Shown piece by piece: positions 8,770 through 17,843 of a stretch of 64,000 nt of DNA. Position 1 is the first letter of the stretch; each line of letters starts with the position of its first letter. The stretch covers positions 2,976,001-3,040,000 of the forward strand of contig NZ_UGYM01000002.1 of the NCBI RefSeq assembly GCF_900456975.1. The letters are read 5' to 3'. This DNA comes from Shewanella baltica (lineage in GTDB: Bacteria > Pseudomonadota > Gammaproteobacteria > Enterobacterales > Shewanellaceae). The notes under the pieces are model-generated. The model saw only the letters and a program-made list of their open reading frames with translations, was not told the DNA's origin and did no database searches. A program made the position numbers and the translations under genes.

Positions 8770-9622
8770 ACTTATTCTCCCTTATCTCTTTAATCCTGCC
8801 CAAGTCGCATTGCATCTCGTATTTCAGCCCATCGCTCAATCACTGTTTGAATCGCTGTTTCTATTAGTGATTCAATCAATGTTTCAAATCAACGCTTCAA
8901 AAAATGGTTAAATCAATGCTTCAATCAATGACCTAAAAGCTGACATATCATAAATGCGTGCATGCTTGGCAGTATGGGTATTCATCACGTTGATGCTACT
9001 TTAACTCAGCTCAGCCTAATCGGTTTACGCTTTAAATGCACTAAGCTGATGTCGATCTCACAAAGCGAGTGGCTAAGTTTAGCGGATTTATCCAAAAAAC
9101 CTTTATATACAGAACGATAAACCTATTAACTCAAACGCAAAGCCAATGTCACAGAAAATTATTTTGCGTAATCGAGCCATGATTTCAAACACCATAAAAC
9201 ACAGTACCATTTATTAGTCATTGCTTATCATTACCTTATCGCCCTCGATATTGACATTAAAACGTATGCTTTAAAATACTGCCATGCTATTCAATTATAT
9301 GGTGATTTTTTTACTTGCCAGCTCAAAATGTTGCGTCTAGGTTAAGAAGCTTGAGTTAAGTCCTGTTGATAATGGCTAAGTTACGGCAATCACATCGGCT
9401 GCCAACCTAAACTAGCGCATTCACCCTATCCGTCGTATTCAGGCCTTAAATCATGTTCTACCCAAAGTGAGTAACCCGCGCCTATGGCGCATATAACCCG
9501 AGCCATGTCAGCCGATTTAACGCTAAATTACGGCAAATCCTTAGCATTAACCGATTTGCCCTAAACAGTCGCAACGGACTGCGCGGCCACTATCAACAAG
9601 ACCAACAACACGAGATATACCC
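8770..9622. other. Long gene-free region with degenerate short repeats
   Basis: No credible reading frame is seen on either strand. At 8848-8935 the motif TCAATCAATGYTTCAA recurs imperfectly. Two small hairpins lie near the downstream gene: GCGCC-TAT-GGCGC (about 9479-9491), and GGCAAATC/GATTTGCC (9532-9560). A TTGACA near 9252 followed by an AT-rich stretch could be a promoter, but its start point is unsupported. Confidence 0.5.
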
Positions 9623-10480
9623 ATGAAGATCAAAAAAGCCCTCATGCTCTTGGGTCTGTTAGCTGTCAGCCCAGCGACATTAGCTGCAACCGGAGTTGCC
9701 TTTATCCACGGTACGGGTCACCAGACCAATGCCTTAGCCGATTACTGGACGCCCGAATTTGTTAACTCAGTACGTCAAGGCATCCCGGTGCCAAACAATT
9801 ACACAGTGATCAACTGCGACTTTGACCAATATATGTGGGAAGACAGCGCCGCAGGTTGTCTGGCGACCCAACTCAATAGCTTTATCCAAGCCAAAAATAT
9901 CGACGACTTAATTCTGCTGACCCACTCCAATGGTGGAAACGTAGTGCGATGGATTTTATCTAACCCCACGTGGGACAGCCGTTATCCTGCGGTGATCAAC
10001 GCCACCTCAAAGGTTATCGCCCTCGCCCCATCCAGTGCTGGTACGCCGCTGGCCGATGCGGTGAACCAAGGTAATGTATTCGAAACCAGCTTGGGCTGGC
10101 TCTTAGGATATGGCAGCAATGCGGTGAAACAACAGCAAGTGGGTTGGATGGCAAACTACAACAACACTATGCTCTACGGCACTGCGGGTCGCCCATCGCT
10201 GGGTAAACCCTTCGAAGTCGTGGTGGGCTCAGATGTTGATTCCGCCATTTGGGACAGCGACAGTTACTGCGCGGGTTACCAATACCAAGTCGCGCTCGAA
10301 ACCACTCAAAACTGGCTCGATAGCTGCTCCGACGGCTTCTTAAATTGCAGCTCGCAAAAGGCAGCTGGCACAGTCTGGTTTATCGATAAACAAAAGACCC
10401 GTGGCCAAGAACCCCTAAGCCATCAGCAGAGCCGCCGTGCGTGTTTCAATTTAGACACGTTGATCCGCAACCACATTTAA
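9623..10480 (+). CDS. Exported alpha/beta-hydrolase, lipase-like
   Basis: 285 residues with a classic signal peptide (MKIKKALMLLGLLAVSPATLA, cleavage after ALA about residue 21). The alpha/beta-hydrolase features are FIHGTGHQT (oxyanion-hole type HGxG) and LLTHSNGGNVVRW, in which Ser sits in a nucleophile elbow that reads T-H-S-N-G rather than the usual G-x-S-x-G. Four or more cysteines occur in the C-terminal third (CAGYQ, SCSDGFLNCSS), suggesting disulfides in the periplasm or outside. The next gene begins 11 bp after the stop with a good ribosome site, so this enzyme and a lipoprotein are co-transcribed. The substrate is unknown; lipid or ester hydrolysis is likely. Confidence 0.7.
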   Translation: MKIKKALMLLGLLAVSPATLAATGVAFIHGTGHQTNALADYWTPEFVNSVRQGIPVPNNYTVINCDFDQYMWEDSAAGCLATQLNSFIQAKNIDDLILLTHSNGGNVVRWILSNPTWDSRYPAVINATSKVIALAPSSAGTPLADAVNQGNVFETSLGWLLGYGSNAVKQQQVGWMANYNNTMLYGTAGRPSLGKPFEVVVGSDVDSAIWDSDSYCAGYQYQVALETTQNWLDSCSDGFLNCSSQKAAGTVWFIDKQKTRGQEPLSHQQSRRACFNLDTLIRNHI

Positions 10481-10491
10481 GGAGCACTAAG

Positions 10492-11820
10492 ATGCACACA
10501 CTCAGCAAACTTGCCAGTGTCTTGGCGCTAAGCGGACTGCTCGCAGCCTGCCAAGATGAAGCCACACCCATAGATCCCAAAACCAATGCCAGCCCTATGT
10601 ACGCCAAAGGGTTAACCCTAGCCGCGCCGAGCAATACCGATCTTGTCGATAGCAATATTGCCAGTCCAACACTGGCGCCCATTAACACCAGTACGGATTA
10701 CATTAGCTTTATCACCCCTTTGTATGGCGAGTATCAGGCAAGGGCGCCGCAGCTTGAACAAGCCAGCGAAAGTGACGAGTATTGGGTCAATGTAACCGGC
10801 GCGCAGCTTAATGCGGGCGTGGGCCTCACCATGAGCCAAGCGTCGAGCCTAGTGCGCATTGCGCCTCGGGGCGATACCAGTTCTGGCGCCTTAATGCATG
10901 CAGAGGCTATCGCCCCTGAGCGCGTACAAATTCAGCGCGTTAGCCCTAATCAGTCACCCCAAGGCAAAGCGGCCAAAAGCAGCGGGATAAACACCAATGA
11001 GTCATTGGTCAAATCGATGGCCAACGCCGATGCCCTTGCTAGCGCAGGATTAACCGATGATTCCAGCGCACTGCAAATGTCAGCGAAAGCCACACCGGGC
11101 CAATATCGCCTGCAGGTCAGTCAGCCGTTAACGCCAAGCGCCAACTACTTAGTCAATGTGAAGGAAAAAGGCTCACCCTATCAACTGAGTGTCAAAGCCT
11201 CCTCCGCTATCGCGGCTGATGCGCAAACCCTTGGGCTTGAACTCGCACTCAGCCAAAGTGATAACACCTTCGTGCCGCAGGCAACACTCAAGCAAGCCGA
11301 TGGCGATATGCGACCACTGACGATGGTAAAACAAGGTGAGACATGGCAAGCGGTGATCCCCGCGGGCGTGGCACTTTCGAGCAGTAATGCGGGTTTCAGT
11401 GAAGTTGAAATTACAGTGCAAACCCAAGTCGATGGCCGCCCAGTACAGCGCACGGTCAAATCTGTCTTTAAGTCCTATGTCAATTCGGCGAGCATCAAGC
11501 CCGAAGTGCTCACGATTTGGGATAAAGGTTTGCCTAACCAAATCAACTTTGAGTTATTGGTCGCCGAGGCGGGACGTTTTGGCTTAAGTGGCACGTTAAC
11601 CGGTACCAATGCCGAAGGTCAAAAGGTGGCGATTCTACGTACCCAAGCGGCTAATTGGCTGACCCCTGAGTCGCCAAAGTTAAAGCTGATGTTAGATCCT
11701 AAGCTCATCCAAGCCTCGGGTTTACAGCCGCCATTCGAACTCAATGAGTTAGAACTGCAAGATCAAGGTCAAATGGCCAGATTAAGCTATCAAGCCAAAG
11801 CATTGATCTTAACCCGCTAA
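10492..11820 (+). CDS. Lipoprotein partner of the lipase-like hydrolase (possibly DUF4785-like)
   Basis: 442 residues from the ATG at 10492, which has AAGGAGC seven bases upstream; an in-frame GTG at 10441 overlapping the previous gene is rejected. The N-terminus is a lipoprotein signal (LASVLALSGLLAAC). The rest is a large beta-rich extracytoplasmic protein with repeated patterns such as YRLQVSQPLTPSANYLVNVKEKGSPY and a C-terminal Ig-like part. Its arrangement directly after a secreted hydrolase suggests a membrane-anchored helper, inhibitor or processing partner; this is inference. I tentatively place it near DUF4785-type proteins. A strong hairpin terminator follows at 11978-12002. Confidence 0.65.
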   Translation: MHTLSKLASVLALSGLLAACQDEATPIDPKTNASPMYAKGLTLAAPSNTDLVDSNIASPTLAPINTSTDYISFITPLYGEYQARAPQLEQASESDEYWVNVTGAQLNAGVGLTMSQASSLVRIAPRGDTSSGALMHAEAIAPERVQIQRVSPNQSPQGKAAKSSGINTNESLVKSMANADALASAGLTDDSSALQMSAKATPGQYRLQVSQPLTPSANYLVNVKEKGSPYQLSVKASSAIAADAQTLGLELALSQSDNTFVPQATLKQADGDMRPLTMVKQGETWQAVIPAGVALSSSNAGFSEVEITVQTQVDGRPVQRTVKSVFKSYVNSASIKPEVLTIWDKGLPNQINFELLVAEAGRFGLSGTLTGTNAEGQKVAILRTQAANWLTPESPKLKLMLDPKLIQASGLQPPFELNELELQDQGQMARLSYQAKALILTR

Positions 11821-11977
11821 CATTAGAGGCTGATGTTAAGGGGCTGATATTAAGGAGCAGATAGAAGACGCGGGCTTTAAATGCCAATGTTAAACCAGAG
11901 GCGAGGCTCATCTGCTCAAGTTAACCGGCACAAGCTAACACGACAAAGTTAGCCCGCCCGAGTTTCCTCTCTCATTG

Positions 11978-12002
11978 AAAAGTGCCCATAGTGGGCACTT
12001 TT
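11978..12002 (+). terminator. Rho-independent-type terminator
   Basis: Perfect 11-bp stem AAAAGTGCCCA / TGGGCACTTTT with a three-base TAG loop, ending in a T-run. It lies 158 bp after the lipoprotein gene and before the next promoter. The rest of 11821-12318 holds no gene, only the palindrome at 12185-12202. Confidence 0.8.
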
Positions 12003-12184
12003 CCATTGTTGATGTTTTGCTAATAAACAACCAAAAGCCGCCGCGTTATTTAACATGCTGCGTAAAGCACAAACTGTTGACAGAAAAATGACAAGCCGCA
12101 GATGATTCCCCATAGCTGCCATGAATAAAATTTACATTGATTATCAAGGGTTATTCCTTTTAAATAACAAATGTAATAGGCATA

Positions 12185-12202
12185 ATGTCAAGGCTTTGAC
12201 AT
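12185..12202. promoter_or_regulatory. 18-bp palindrome upstream of the STAND regulator
   Basis: ATGTCAA and TTGACAT form perfect 7-bp arms around GGCT, ~117 bp before the start of the winged-helix/NTPase gene. It could be bound by that protein's own OmpR-type DNA-binding domain or by another dimeric regulator; unproven. Confidence 0.4.
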
Positions 12203-12318
12203 CAAACCTTAGGCTGACAACAGCCGAGCATTTACCATAAAAACATAACAAAAATATAACTATAAGAGTGGTAACTAACGGTACGTTTTCCCACAGTACG
12301 CTAGCCAATACTCAATAA

Positions 12319-15300
12319 ATGGACATCGTTATGAGTGACAGCACATTTTTCTTTGGTGAATGGCAAATCAATCCCAGCGCCAATAGTCTGCTCCTTGGCA
12401 AACAAGTCAAACAACTTGAGCCCAAGGCGATGGATGTGCTGCTGTTTCTCTGTCAACGGGCGGGCGAAGTCGTCAGCAGTGATGAAATAGTCAGCCACTG
12501 CTGGCCGGGCGTAGATACTGGCGACAATCCACTACACAAGATTATCAATCAGTTACGTAGAGCATTAGGCGATAGCGCCACCGATCCCACCTATATAGAA
12601 ACCATACGCAAACGCGGCTATCGCACCTTAGCCGAAGTGCGTTTTCCTATCGGCCACGAAGCCACCGCCAGCCCGCAAAGTTGGCAAGGCGGCTCGCCCT
12701 TTCCGGGTCTGCAAGCCTATAACGCTAACTATGCCGAGGTGTTTTTTGGTCGCAGTGAACAAATCAGCACTTTGCTTAATCGTATCAGCCAGCAAATCAT
12801 CTATGGTCGTGCCTTCTGTCTGGTTTTAGGCCCAAGTGGCAGCGGTAAATCCTCCCTGATAAATGCCGGTGTTGTGCCCAATTTAATGAAGGGAGGCGGC
12901 TATAACGGCATTGGTGTCGCGTCATTCAGCAGCTTAGATTTTGCCGATGTGAGTAAAGGGCAACTGTTAACCGATCTTGCCAGCGCTATGCTCGACTGGG
13001 AAATCAACGACACGCCAGTATTCGAAGGCATGAGCGCTGAGACACTGGCGGTTCAACTTGTCGAAGATATCCAAGGCGTAATCAACCAGTGCACCCAAGC
13101 TCTCAAGGTTCAGCCCTTTACTCAGCCGTTTTTTGCCTTGTTTATCGACCGATTAGAAGTGTTGCTCTCATCACCGCTATTTAGCGACACCGAGCGCACA
13201 GTATTTGTTGAACTGCTGGAACAACTCGCCACCTCTAAGGCCGTGATTATCATCAGTGCCTGTCGTAACGATTTTTATCCTTTACTTGTGGGCTACCCAA
13301 GCTTAATGGCCGGCAAATCCCGCGGCGCACACTTTGACTTAGCGCCGCCGACACGCACTGAACTGTTGCAAATGATCCGCCTGCCCGCGGTGGCCGCCAA
13401 CTTAAGCTGGGAAGTTGACAGCGAAACCGCGATGCCGCTCGATGAAATGCTCTGCAGCGACGCCGCCAGTAACCCAGATGCACTGCCCATGTTGCAATAC
13501 ACGCTGCAGGCCTTGTATTTGCAGCGCAGCGCCGATGATAAGTTATTAGTCTCGGTTTATCATGCGCTTGGCGGTATTGAAGGGGCGATTGGTAAAAATG
13601 CCGAGCAAGCGATTTCCCATTTAAGCGATGCCGAAAAAGCCAGTCTGCCACGGATTTTATCCCTGCTAGTCACCCTGCGCGAAGATGAAAAGTCCATAAC
13701 CAGCCGCACCGCCCGCTGGTCACAGCTGCAAAGCACCGCTGAAACCGCCCTAGTGCAAGCTATGGTTGATAGCCGCTTATTCGTGTCGCATCTGCAAAAT
13801 GGTGAACCCTGTTTTAGCATCGCCCACGAAGCCCTGCTGCGCCGTTGGCCACGGGCGACGGCGTGGATTAGCGAACATAGCGACAGCTTGAGTATTAAGA
13901 GTCGCCTACAGCATCTTTCAACACGCTGGCTCAGCGAAGCCAAACACAGCGCCTATCTACTCGCTGAAGGTAAACCTTTAAAAGAAGCCCAAAGCCTCAG
14001 CCAAAATCCGTTATTCGATTTAGACGATCCCGAAACCGCCTTTATCACAGCCTCCACCAAACGCGCCAATATGCTGCGCTGGACGAGGCGCTTAACCGTC
14101 ACCCTATTATGCGTCCTCACCCTCACTTCCATTATCATGAGTGTCCGCAGCATAGAAGCTGAAAAACTCGCCCTGCAAAAACGCCTCGCCGCCGAAGATT
14201 TGCTCGGTTTCATGGTGGGCGACTTCGCCGACAAGATGCGCGGCATCGGCCGAATGGACTTACTCGACGGGATCAGCAATAAAGCACTGGAATATTTCAG
14301 TGATTTTTCCAATGACAACGGTGATCAACATCTGAGCCTTGAAGCTCGCCTACAACATGGACAAACACTAGAGGCAATGGGTGAAGTCGCGTATTCACGC
14401 GATAAGCTAGATGAGGCCAAGACAGCGCTTCTCGCCGCTCAAACTAAGCTAACCAATCTCTATACTGAGCAACCGACAAACCTAGAGTTATTAAAAACCT
14501 TAGGCGCAAATGCATTTTGGCTTGGGCAGATAAAATACGATATGAGTGATTGGGAAAGCGCTAAGCCCTACTTTGAGCAGTATCTAAGTTATAGCCAGGT
14601 CATGTATAAGCTAGCTTCCGACGATAAAAATGCTCTCATGGAACTATCCTACGCTAACAATACGCTAGGTTCACTAGCAATGAAGCAACAGCAATTTGAT
14701 AAAGCTACAAGCTACTTCGATGAGTCACTCAGACTAAAATTATTAGCTCTGACTCAGGATCCTAACAATAAGCAACTGCAGGCAGATATAGCAGATACTC
14801 GTTCTTGGCTTGCACGAACGTGGCGTTCTAGAGGTCAACTAAACTCTGCTATATCTATACATAATCAGCTTCAAACAGAGTTGAAGTCTATTACAAAAAC
14901 AAATAATACGGATGGCTATCTACTTGATCGATATGCCAGCAGTTTGAGGACCAGCTCTACTTTGTTTGAATACCAAGGCTCAATGCTTGAAGCATTCAAT
15001 AACGCCTTGCAGGGTGAAAAACTGATGCAACAAGCAGTAATATTAGATCCTAAAAATACCGCTTGGAAAACCCAGCTTTATTATCTCAAATTCCAATTAA
15101 TGTCACTTAACGCAACACTCAAAGATCCACGAAGTTATTATACACCTGAATATTTGCGAGCTGAGCTTGAACAAGAGAATAAGGCTTTCATTAACAGCCG
15201 ACGCTATAGTGCACTCAAAGCAATATTCCTCAAAAATTCGGCACAGTACTATTTTATAATGGGAAAAAATCAACAATGCAAAGAATCACTTGAGGAGGCC

Positions 15301-15597
15301 TCACTCATATTAAATGAAATAATAAAAGACGCACCCGATGATTTTAAGTATCTTGCCAGCTTTGCTGAAGTTGAGCTACTTAGCGCCAAATTATCTAAAC
15401 AACGACAAGATATGCCTGCAGTTCAAAAATCCTGCATTCAAGTCAAAGAAATGCTAGAACCGATCCAACAAAAAGATAGAGATCCTCAGTACCTACAACC
15501 CTACGCTAAAGCGCTAGATTGCCTCGGAACATTGGAGAAAAATCAAACGCTGCTAAGTAGTTTAAAGACTATGGGGATAACCAACTTCAATTTTTAA
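12319..15597 (+). CDS. Winged-helix / STAND NTPase / membrane / TPR signalling protein
   Basis: 1,092 residues. Residues ~5-105 form an OmpR/CadC-type winged helix (FGEWQINPSANSLLLG, KRGYRTLAEV). Residues ~125-550 are a STAND-like NTPase domain: FPGLQAYNANYAEVFFGR, Walker A GPSGSGKSS, Walker B-like FFALFIDRLEVLL, then HEALLRRWPRATAWI. One membrane segment lies at ~590-612, followed by TPR-like helical repeats to the end. This layout suggests a membrane-tethered regulator with an NTP-driven switch that senses something through its TPR half. From about base 14340 the DNA becomes visibly more AT-rich than the first half. An ATG four codons in (12331) is an alternative start. The small DP-EP-like gene follows 89 bp later. 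Confidence 0.8.
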   Translation: MDIVMSDSTFFFGEWQINPSANSLLLGKQVKQLEPKAMDVLLFLCQRAGEVVSSDEIVSHCWPGVDTGDNPLHKIINQLRRALGDSATDPTYIETIRKRGYRTLAEVRFPIGHEATASPQSWQGGSPFPGLQAYNANYAEVFFGRSEQISTLLNRISQQIIYGRAFCLVLGPSGSGKSSLINAGVVPNLMKGGGYNGIGVASFSSLDFADVSKGQLLTDLASAMLDWEINDTPVFEGMSAETLAVQLVEDIQGVINQCTQALKVQPFTQPFFALFIDRLEVLLSSPLFSDTERTVFVELLEQLATSKAVIIISACRNDFYPLLVGYPSLMAGKSRGAHFDLAPPTRTELLQMIRLPAVAANLSWEVDSETAMPLDEMLCSDAASNPDALPMLQYTLQALYLQRSADDKLLVSVYHALGGIEGAIGKNAEQAISHLSDAEKASLPRILSLLVTLREDEKSITSRTARWSQLQSTAETALVQAMVDSRLFVSHLQNGEPCFSIAHEALLRRWPRATAWISEHSDSLSIKSRLQHLSTRWLSEAKHSAYLLAEGKPLKEAQSLSQNPLFDLDDPETAFITASTKRANMLRWTRRLTVTLLCVLTLTSIIMSVRSIEAEKLALQKRLAAEDLLGFMVGDFADKMRGIGRMDLLDGISNKALEYFSDFSNDNGDQHLSLEARLQHGQTLEAMGEVAYSRDKLDEAKTALLAAQTKLTNLYTEQPTNLELLKTLGANAFWLGQIKYDMSDWESAKPYFEQYLSYSQVMYKLASDDKNALMELSYANNTLGSLAMKQQQFDKATSYFDESLRLKLLALTQDPNNKQLQADIADTRSWLARTWRSRGQLNSAISIHNQLQTELKSITKTNNTDGYLLDRYASSLRTSSTLFEYQGSMLEAFNNALQGEKLMQQAVILDPKNTAWKTQLYYLKFQLMSLNATLKDPRSYYTPEYLRAELEQENKAFINSRRYSALKAIFLKNSAQYYFIMGKNQQCKESLEEASLILNEIIKDAPDDFKYLASFAEVELLSAKLSKQRQDMPAVQKSCIQVKEMLEPIQQKDRDPQYLQPYAKALDCLGTLEKNQTLLSSLKTMGITNFNF

Positions 15598-15686
15598 CCT
15601 GATTTATAAGTAATAAGTATCTTTGTTATCGTAAATAAAAATAACTGAAAGTCGTAATAATTAAACACAAACATAAGGAAAAGTTT

Positions 15687-16058
15687 ATGAGCCAATTTCA
15701 GGCAACCCGAGATCCTTTGATTAATCTTTCTATACAAATTAATGACGGTCAAGCTGTATTTAGTTATTCCAAAGATGGCGAGCCCTGCCATGGAAATGTC
15801 GAGGTTTATAAAGCAGAAGCTATCCGCTACCAATTAATCGATACCCCTGACTTAGTTCAGTTTGTTGGTGTTGGTTTTCTAAATCCTTTTAATGGCAACA
15901 TAAATAGTGTGTTGATTGAAGAGGGGGGAAGAGTAGTAACCATTAATGATTTGCATAAAACAGCTGGAATTATCAAATTCCAATTAATTCTAAAATATGC
16001 TGATCACTCTGTATGGCTTATAAGTCCAGATCCACAAATTATTGACCGAGAAGATTAG
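15687..16058 (+). CDS. Small beta-rich protein, DP-EP (DUF1888)-like, probable partner of the STAND regulator
   Basis: 123 residues, with AAGGA upstream of the ATG. It has no signal peptide or membrane segment. Alternating hydrophobic residues predict a beta sandwich (LINLSIQI, GQAVFSYS, IKFQLILKYAD). The family name DP-EP refers to conserved Asp-Pro and Glu-Pro pairs; here RDPLINL and GEPCHG are present, so I place it there with moderate confidence. The gene is AT-rich like the TPR half of the preceding gene and lies between that gene and a repeat array. Co-transcription and functional partnership with the regulator are inferred from context only. Confidence 0.55.
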   Translation: MSQFQATRDPLINLSIQINDGQAVFSYSKDGEPCHGNVEVYKAEAIRYQLIDTPDLVQFVGVGFLNPFNGNINSVLIEEGGRVVTINDLHKTAGIIKFQLILKYADHSVWLISPDPQIIDRED

Positions 16059-16077
16059 ATCTTTCTGAAATACTGGG

Positions 16078-16472
16078 AAAAGCGGGGACCGCCATATCTT
16101 TTCGAGATAAGTGCCTCCTGAAATGAGCTCTAAATGCTCTGTCGCTGCAAAAAGCGGGGACAGCCATGTCTTTTTGTGCTTTGTCCCCTCTTCTACTAGT
16201 CTTTAGATTATCTTAAAAAGCGGGGACAGCCATATCTTTTCGAGATAAGAGCCTCCTGAAATGAGCTATAAATGCTCTGCTCTACGGCAGAGCATTTCTC
16301 ACAAGACATCAAAAAGCGGGACAGCCATGTCTTTTCGAGATAAGTGCCTCCTGAAATGAGTTATAAATGCTCTGCTGCTACGGCAGAGGAAAAAAAAAAG
16401 CGGGGACAAAAGCGGGGACAGCCATGCCTTTTTGTGCTTTGTCCCCTCTTCTACTAGTCTTTAGATTATCTT
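16078..16472 (+). repeat. REP-like repeat array (A-B-A-A-B) next to a RAYT gene
   Basis: Two repeat types share the head AAAAGCGGGGACAGCC. Type A (16078-16141, 16215-16295, 16311-16387) continues into CGAGATAAG, CCTCCTGAAATGAG and a TGCTCTGC hairpin end. Type B (16149-16214, 16408-16472) continues to TTTGTCCCC and CTACTAGTCTTTAGATTAT. The two B copies differ at a single base over 65 bp. In B, GGGGACA and TGTCCCC can pair. The last B copy ends 24 bp before the transposase start. Region 16059-16496 has no gene. Confidence 0.8.
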
Positions 16473-16496
16473 CACCTTGTCTGTTTGGAGCGAGTC

Positions 16497-17543
16497 ATGA
16501 CCTCGGCCAGAAGAATGCTTATCGATGCCAATACAACGCCCTTCTATCATGTGATAAATCGCTGTGTCAGAAGGGCTTTTCTGTGCGGTGAAGATAAACT
16601 CACAGGCCGCAGTTATGAACATAGACGTGGCTGGATTGTCGATAAAATCAAAGCATTATCTGCTATCTTTTGTATCGACATTTGCGCCTATGCAGTGATG
16701 AACAACCATTACCATTTAGTACTTAAAATTGATGTTGAGGAAGCAAAAACCTTAAGCCCAAAAGAGGTTATCAGCCGGTGGTGTCAAATAACTAAAGGCC
16801 ATACTGTCGCAACTAAGTATATGAATGGTGAAGCCTTAATTGACGGTGAACGCATGCTGCTCGATGGGTTAATTACCGAATGGCATGAACGTTTATCCAG
16901 CATATCTTGGTTTATGCGCTGCCTGAACGAAGAAATTGCCCGTAAAGCGAATCGTGAAGATGAGTGTAAAGGCGCGTTCTGGGAAGGCCGTTTCAAATCC
17001 CAAGCTTTGCTAGATGAGCAAGCCTTACTAGCCTGCATGATGTACGTGGATTTAAACCCTATTCGAGCAGGGATTGCCGACTCTTTACAATCTTCTGATT
17101 TCACCTCGATTCAAGAAAGAATTAGTGCACTCAAGCAGGTAAATAACATCATAATCTCACCGCAAGCACCAGTCCAATCCGCAAAAAATAAGCCTCAAAC
17201 GATAAACAAATCTCTCGCCAAGTTCGATGCGGCGACACACTCTAGTCAACAAACGGGCATCCCTTTTCATTTTGCGGATTATCTGGAACTTATCGATTGG
17301 ACTGGCCGCGCCATTCGCCATGATAAAAAAGGCTTTATCGATAATCAGCGACCAAAACTGCTCAATGAGTTAGGGATTGCATCAGATGCTTGGCTCAGCT
17401 CTGCTAAAGATTTTCGCCGCCAGTACAGTGGCATCAGTGGTCGTTGGGATGCGATGTGCGCTTTTAAACTTCAGCAAGGTGGTAAATGGTGTAGAGGAAA
17501 ATCGAGTAGCGAAGCTCTGCATCCAAATCAACCTTTAGGGTGA
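16497..17543 (+). CDS. REP-associated tyrosine transposase (Y1/IS200-like, RAYT)
   Basis: 348 residues from the ATG at 16497, with GGAG six bases upstream; a TTG four codons earlier is rejected. The HUH metal motif is NNHYHLV (His71, His73). The downstream helix CMMYVDLNPIRAGIAD carries a candidate catalytic tyrosine. FWEGRFKSQALLDE is a hallmark of these proteins. They nick single-stranded REP hairpins and are thought to spread them. Length exceeds the ~150-230 residues of short RAYTs because of a C-terminal extension. The gene sits directly after an array of repeats that are its likely substrates. No flanking terminal inverted repeats or target duplication were seen, so it is not a classic insertion sequence. 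Confidence 0.85.
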   Translation: MTSARRMLIDANTTPFYHVINRCVRRAFLCGEDKLTGRSYEHRRGWIVDKIKALSAIFCIDICAYAVMNNHYHLVLKIDVEEAKTLSPKEVISRWCQITKGHTVATKYMNGEALIDGERMLLDGLITEWHERLSSISWFMRCLNEEIARKANREDECKGAFWEGRFKSQALLDEQALLACMMYVDLNPIRAGIADSLQSSDFTSIQERISALKQVNNIIISPQAPVQSAKNKPQTINKSLAKFDAATHSSQQTGIPFHFADYLELIDWTGRAIRHDKKGFIDNQRPKLLNELGIASDAWLSSAKDFRRQYSGISGRWDAMCAFKLQQGGKWCRGKSSSEALHPNQPLG

Positions 17544-17843
17544 ACGAACCGTTTCCTACTGTTTATCTGCGGTTAAATTTCGACACTAACATCCTTTGCG
17601 CTTGCCGCTTAATAGCCAAAAATCCACTCATGAGTGCCACTTTTCAACTTAGCCATGCCCCAAAACCTCGCACGTTCCAGCTAAACCTGAGAATTTATCG
17701 TGAGAAGAGTAAATTTAAAACCTTTATAAACAATAGATTAAATCGGAAGGTAAGCAGAAGGTATCTTTTCTTTGCAGAGAATAAAGTCATCATCAGAAAA
17801 GCGCTTAGCGCAGATGACATTAGGTTCACGGAGAATGATAACA
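17544..17843. other. Gene-free spacer before the GGDEF gene
   Basis: A GTG-initiated frame (17540-17860) overlaps the transposase stop but has no ribosome site, no recognisable domain and overlaps the next start, so it is not counted as a gene. No repeat copies are seen on this side of the transposase. Confidence 0.5.

Noticed and set aside
13253..14318. Several - strand frames inside the STAND regulator
   Set aside because: Antisense shadows; the + strand protein is continuous and has clear motifs.
16078..16472. Possible CRISPR array
   Set aside because: Repeats are longer than CRISPR repeats, of two types, irregularly spaced, have no unique uniform spacers, and stand beside a RAYT rather than cas genes.
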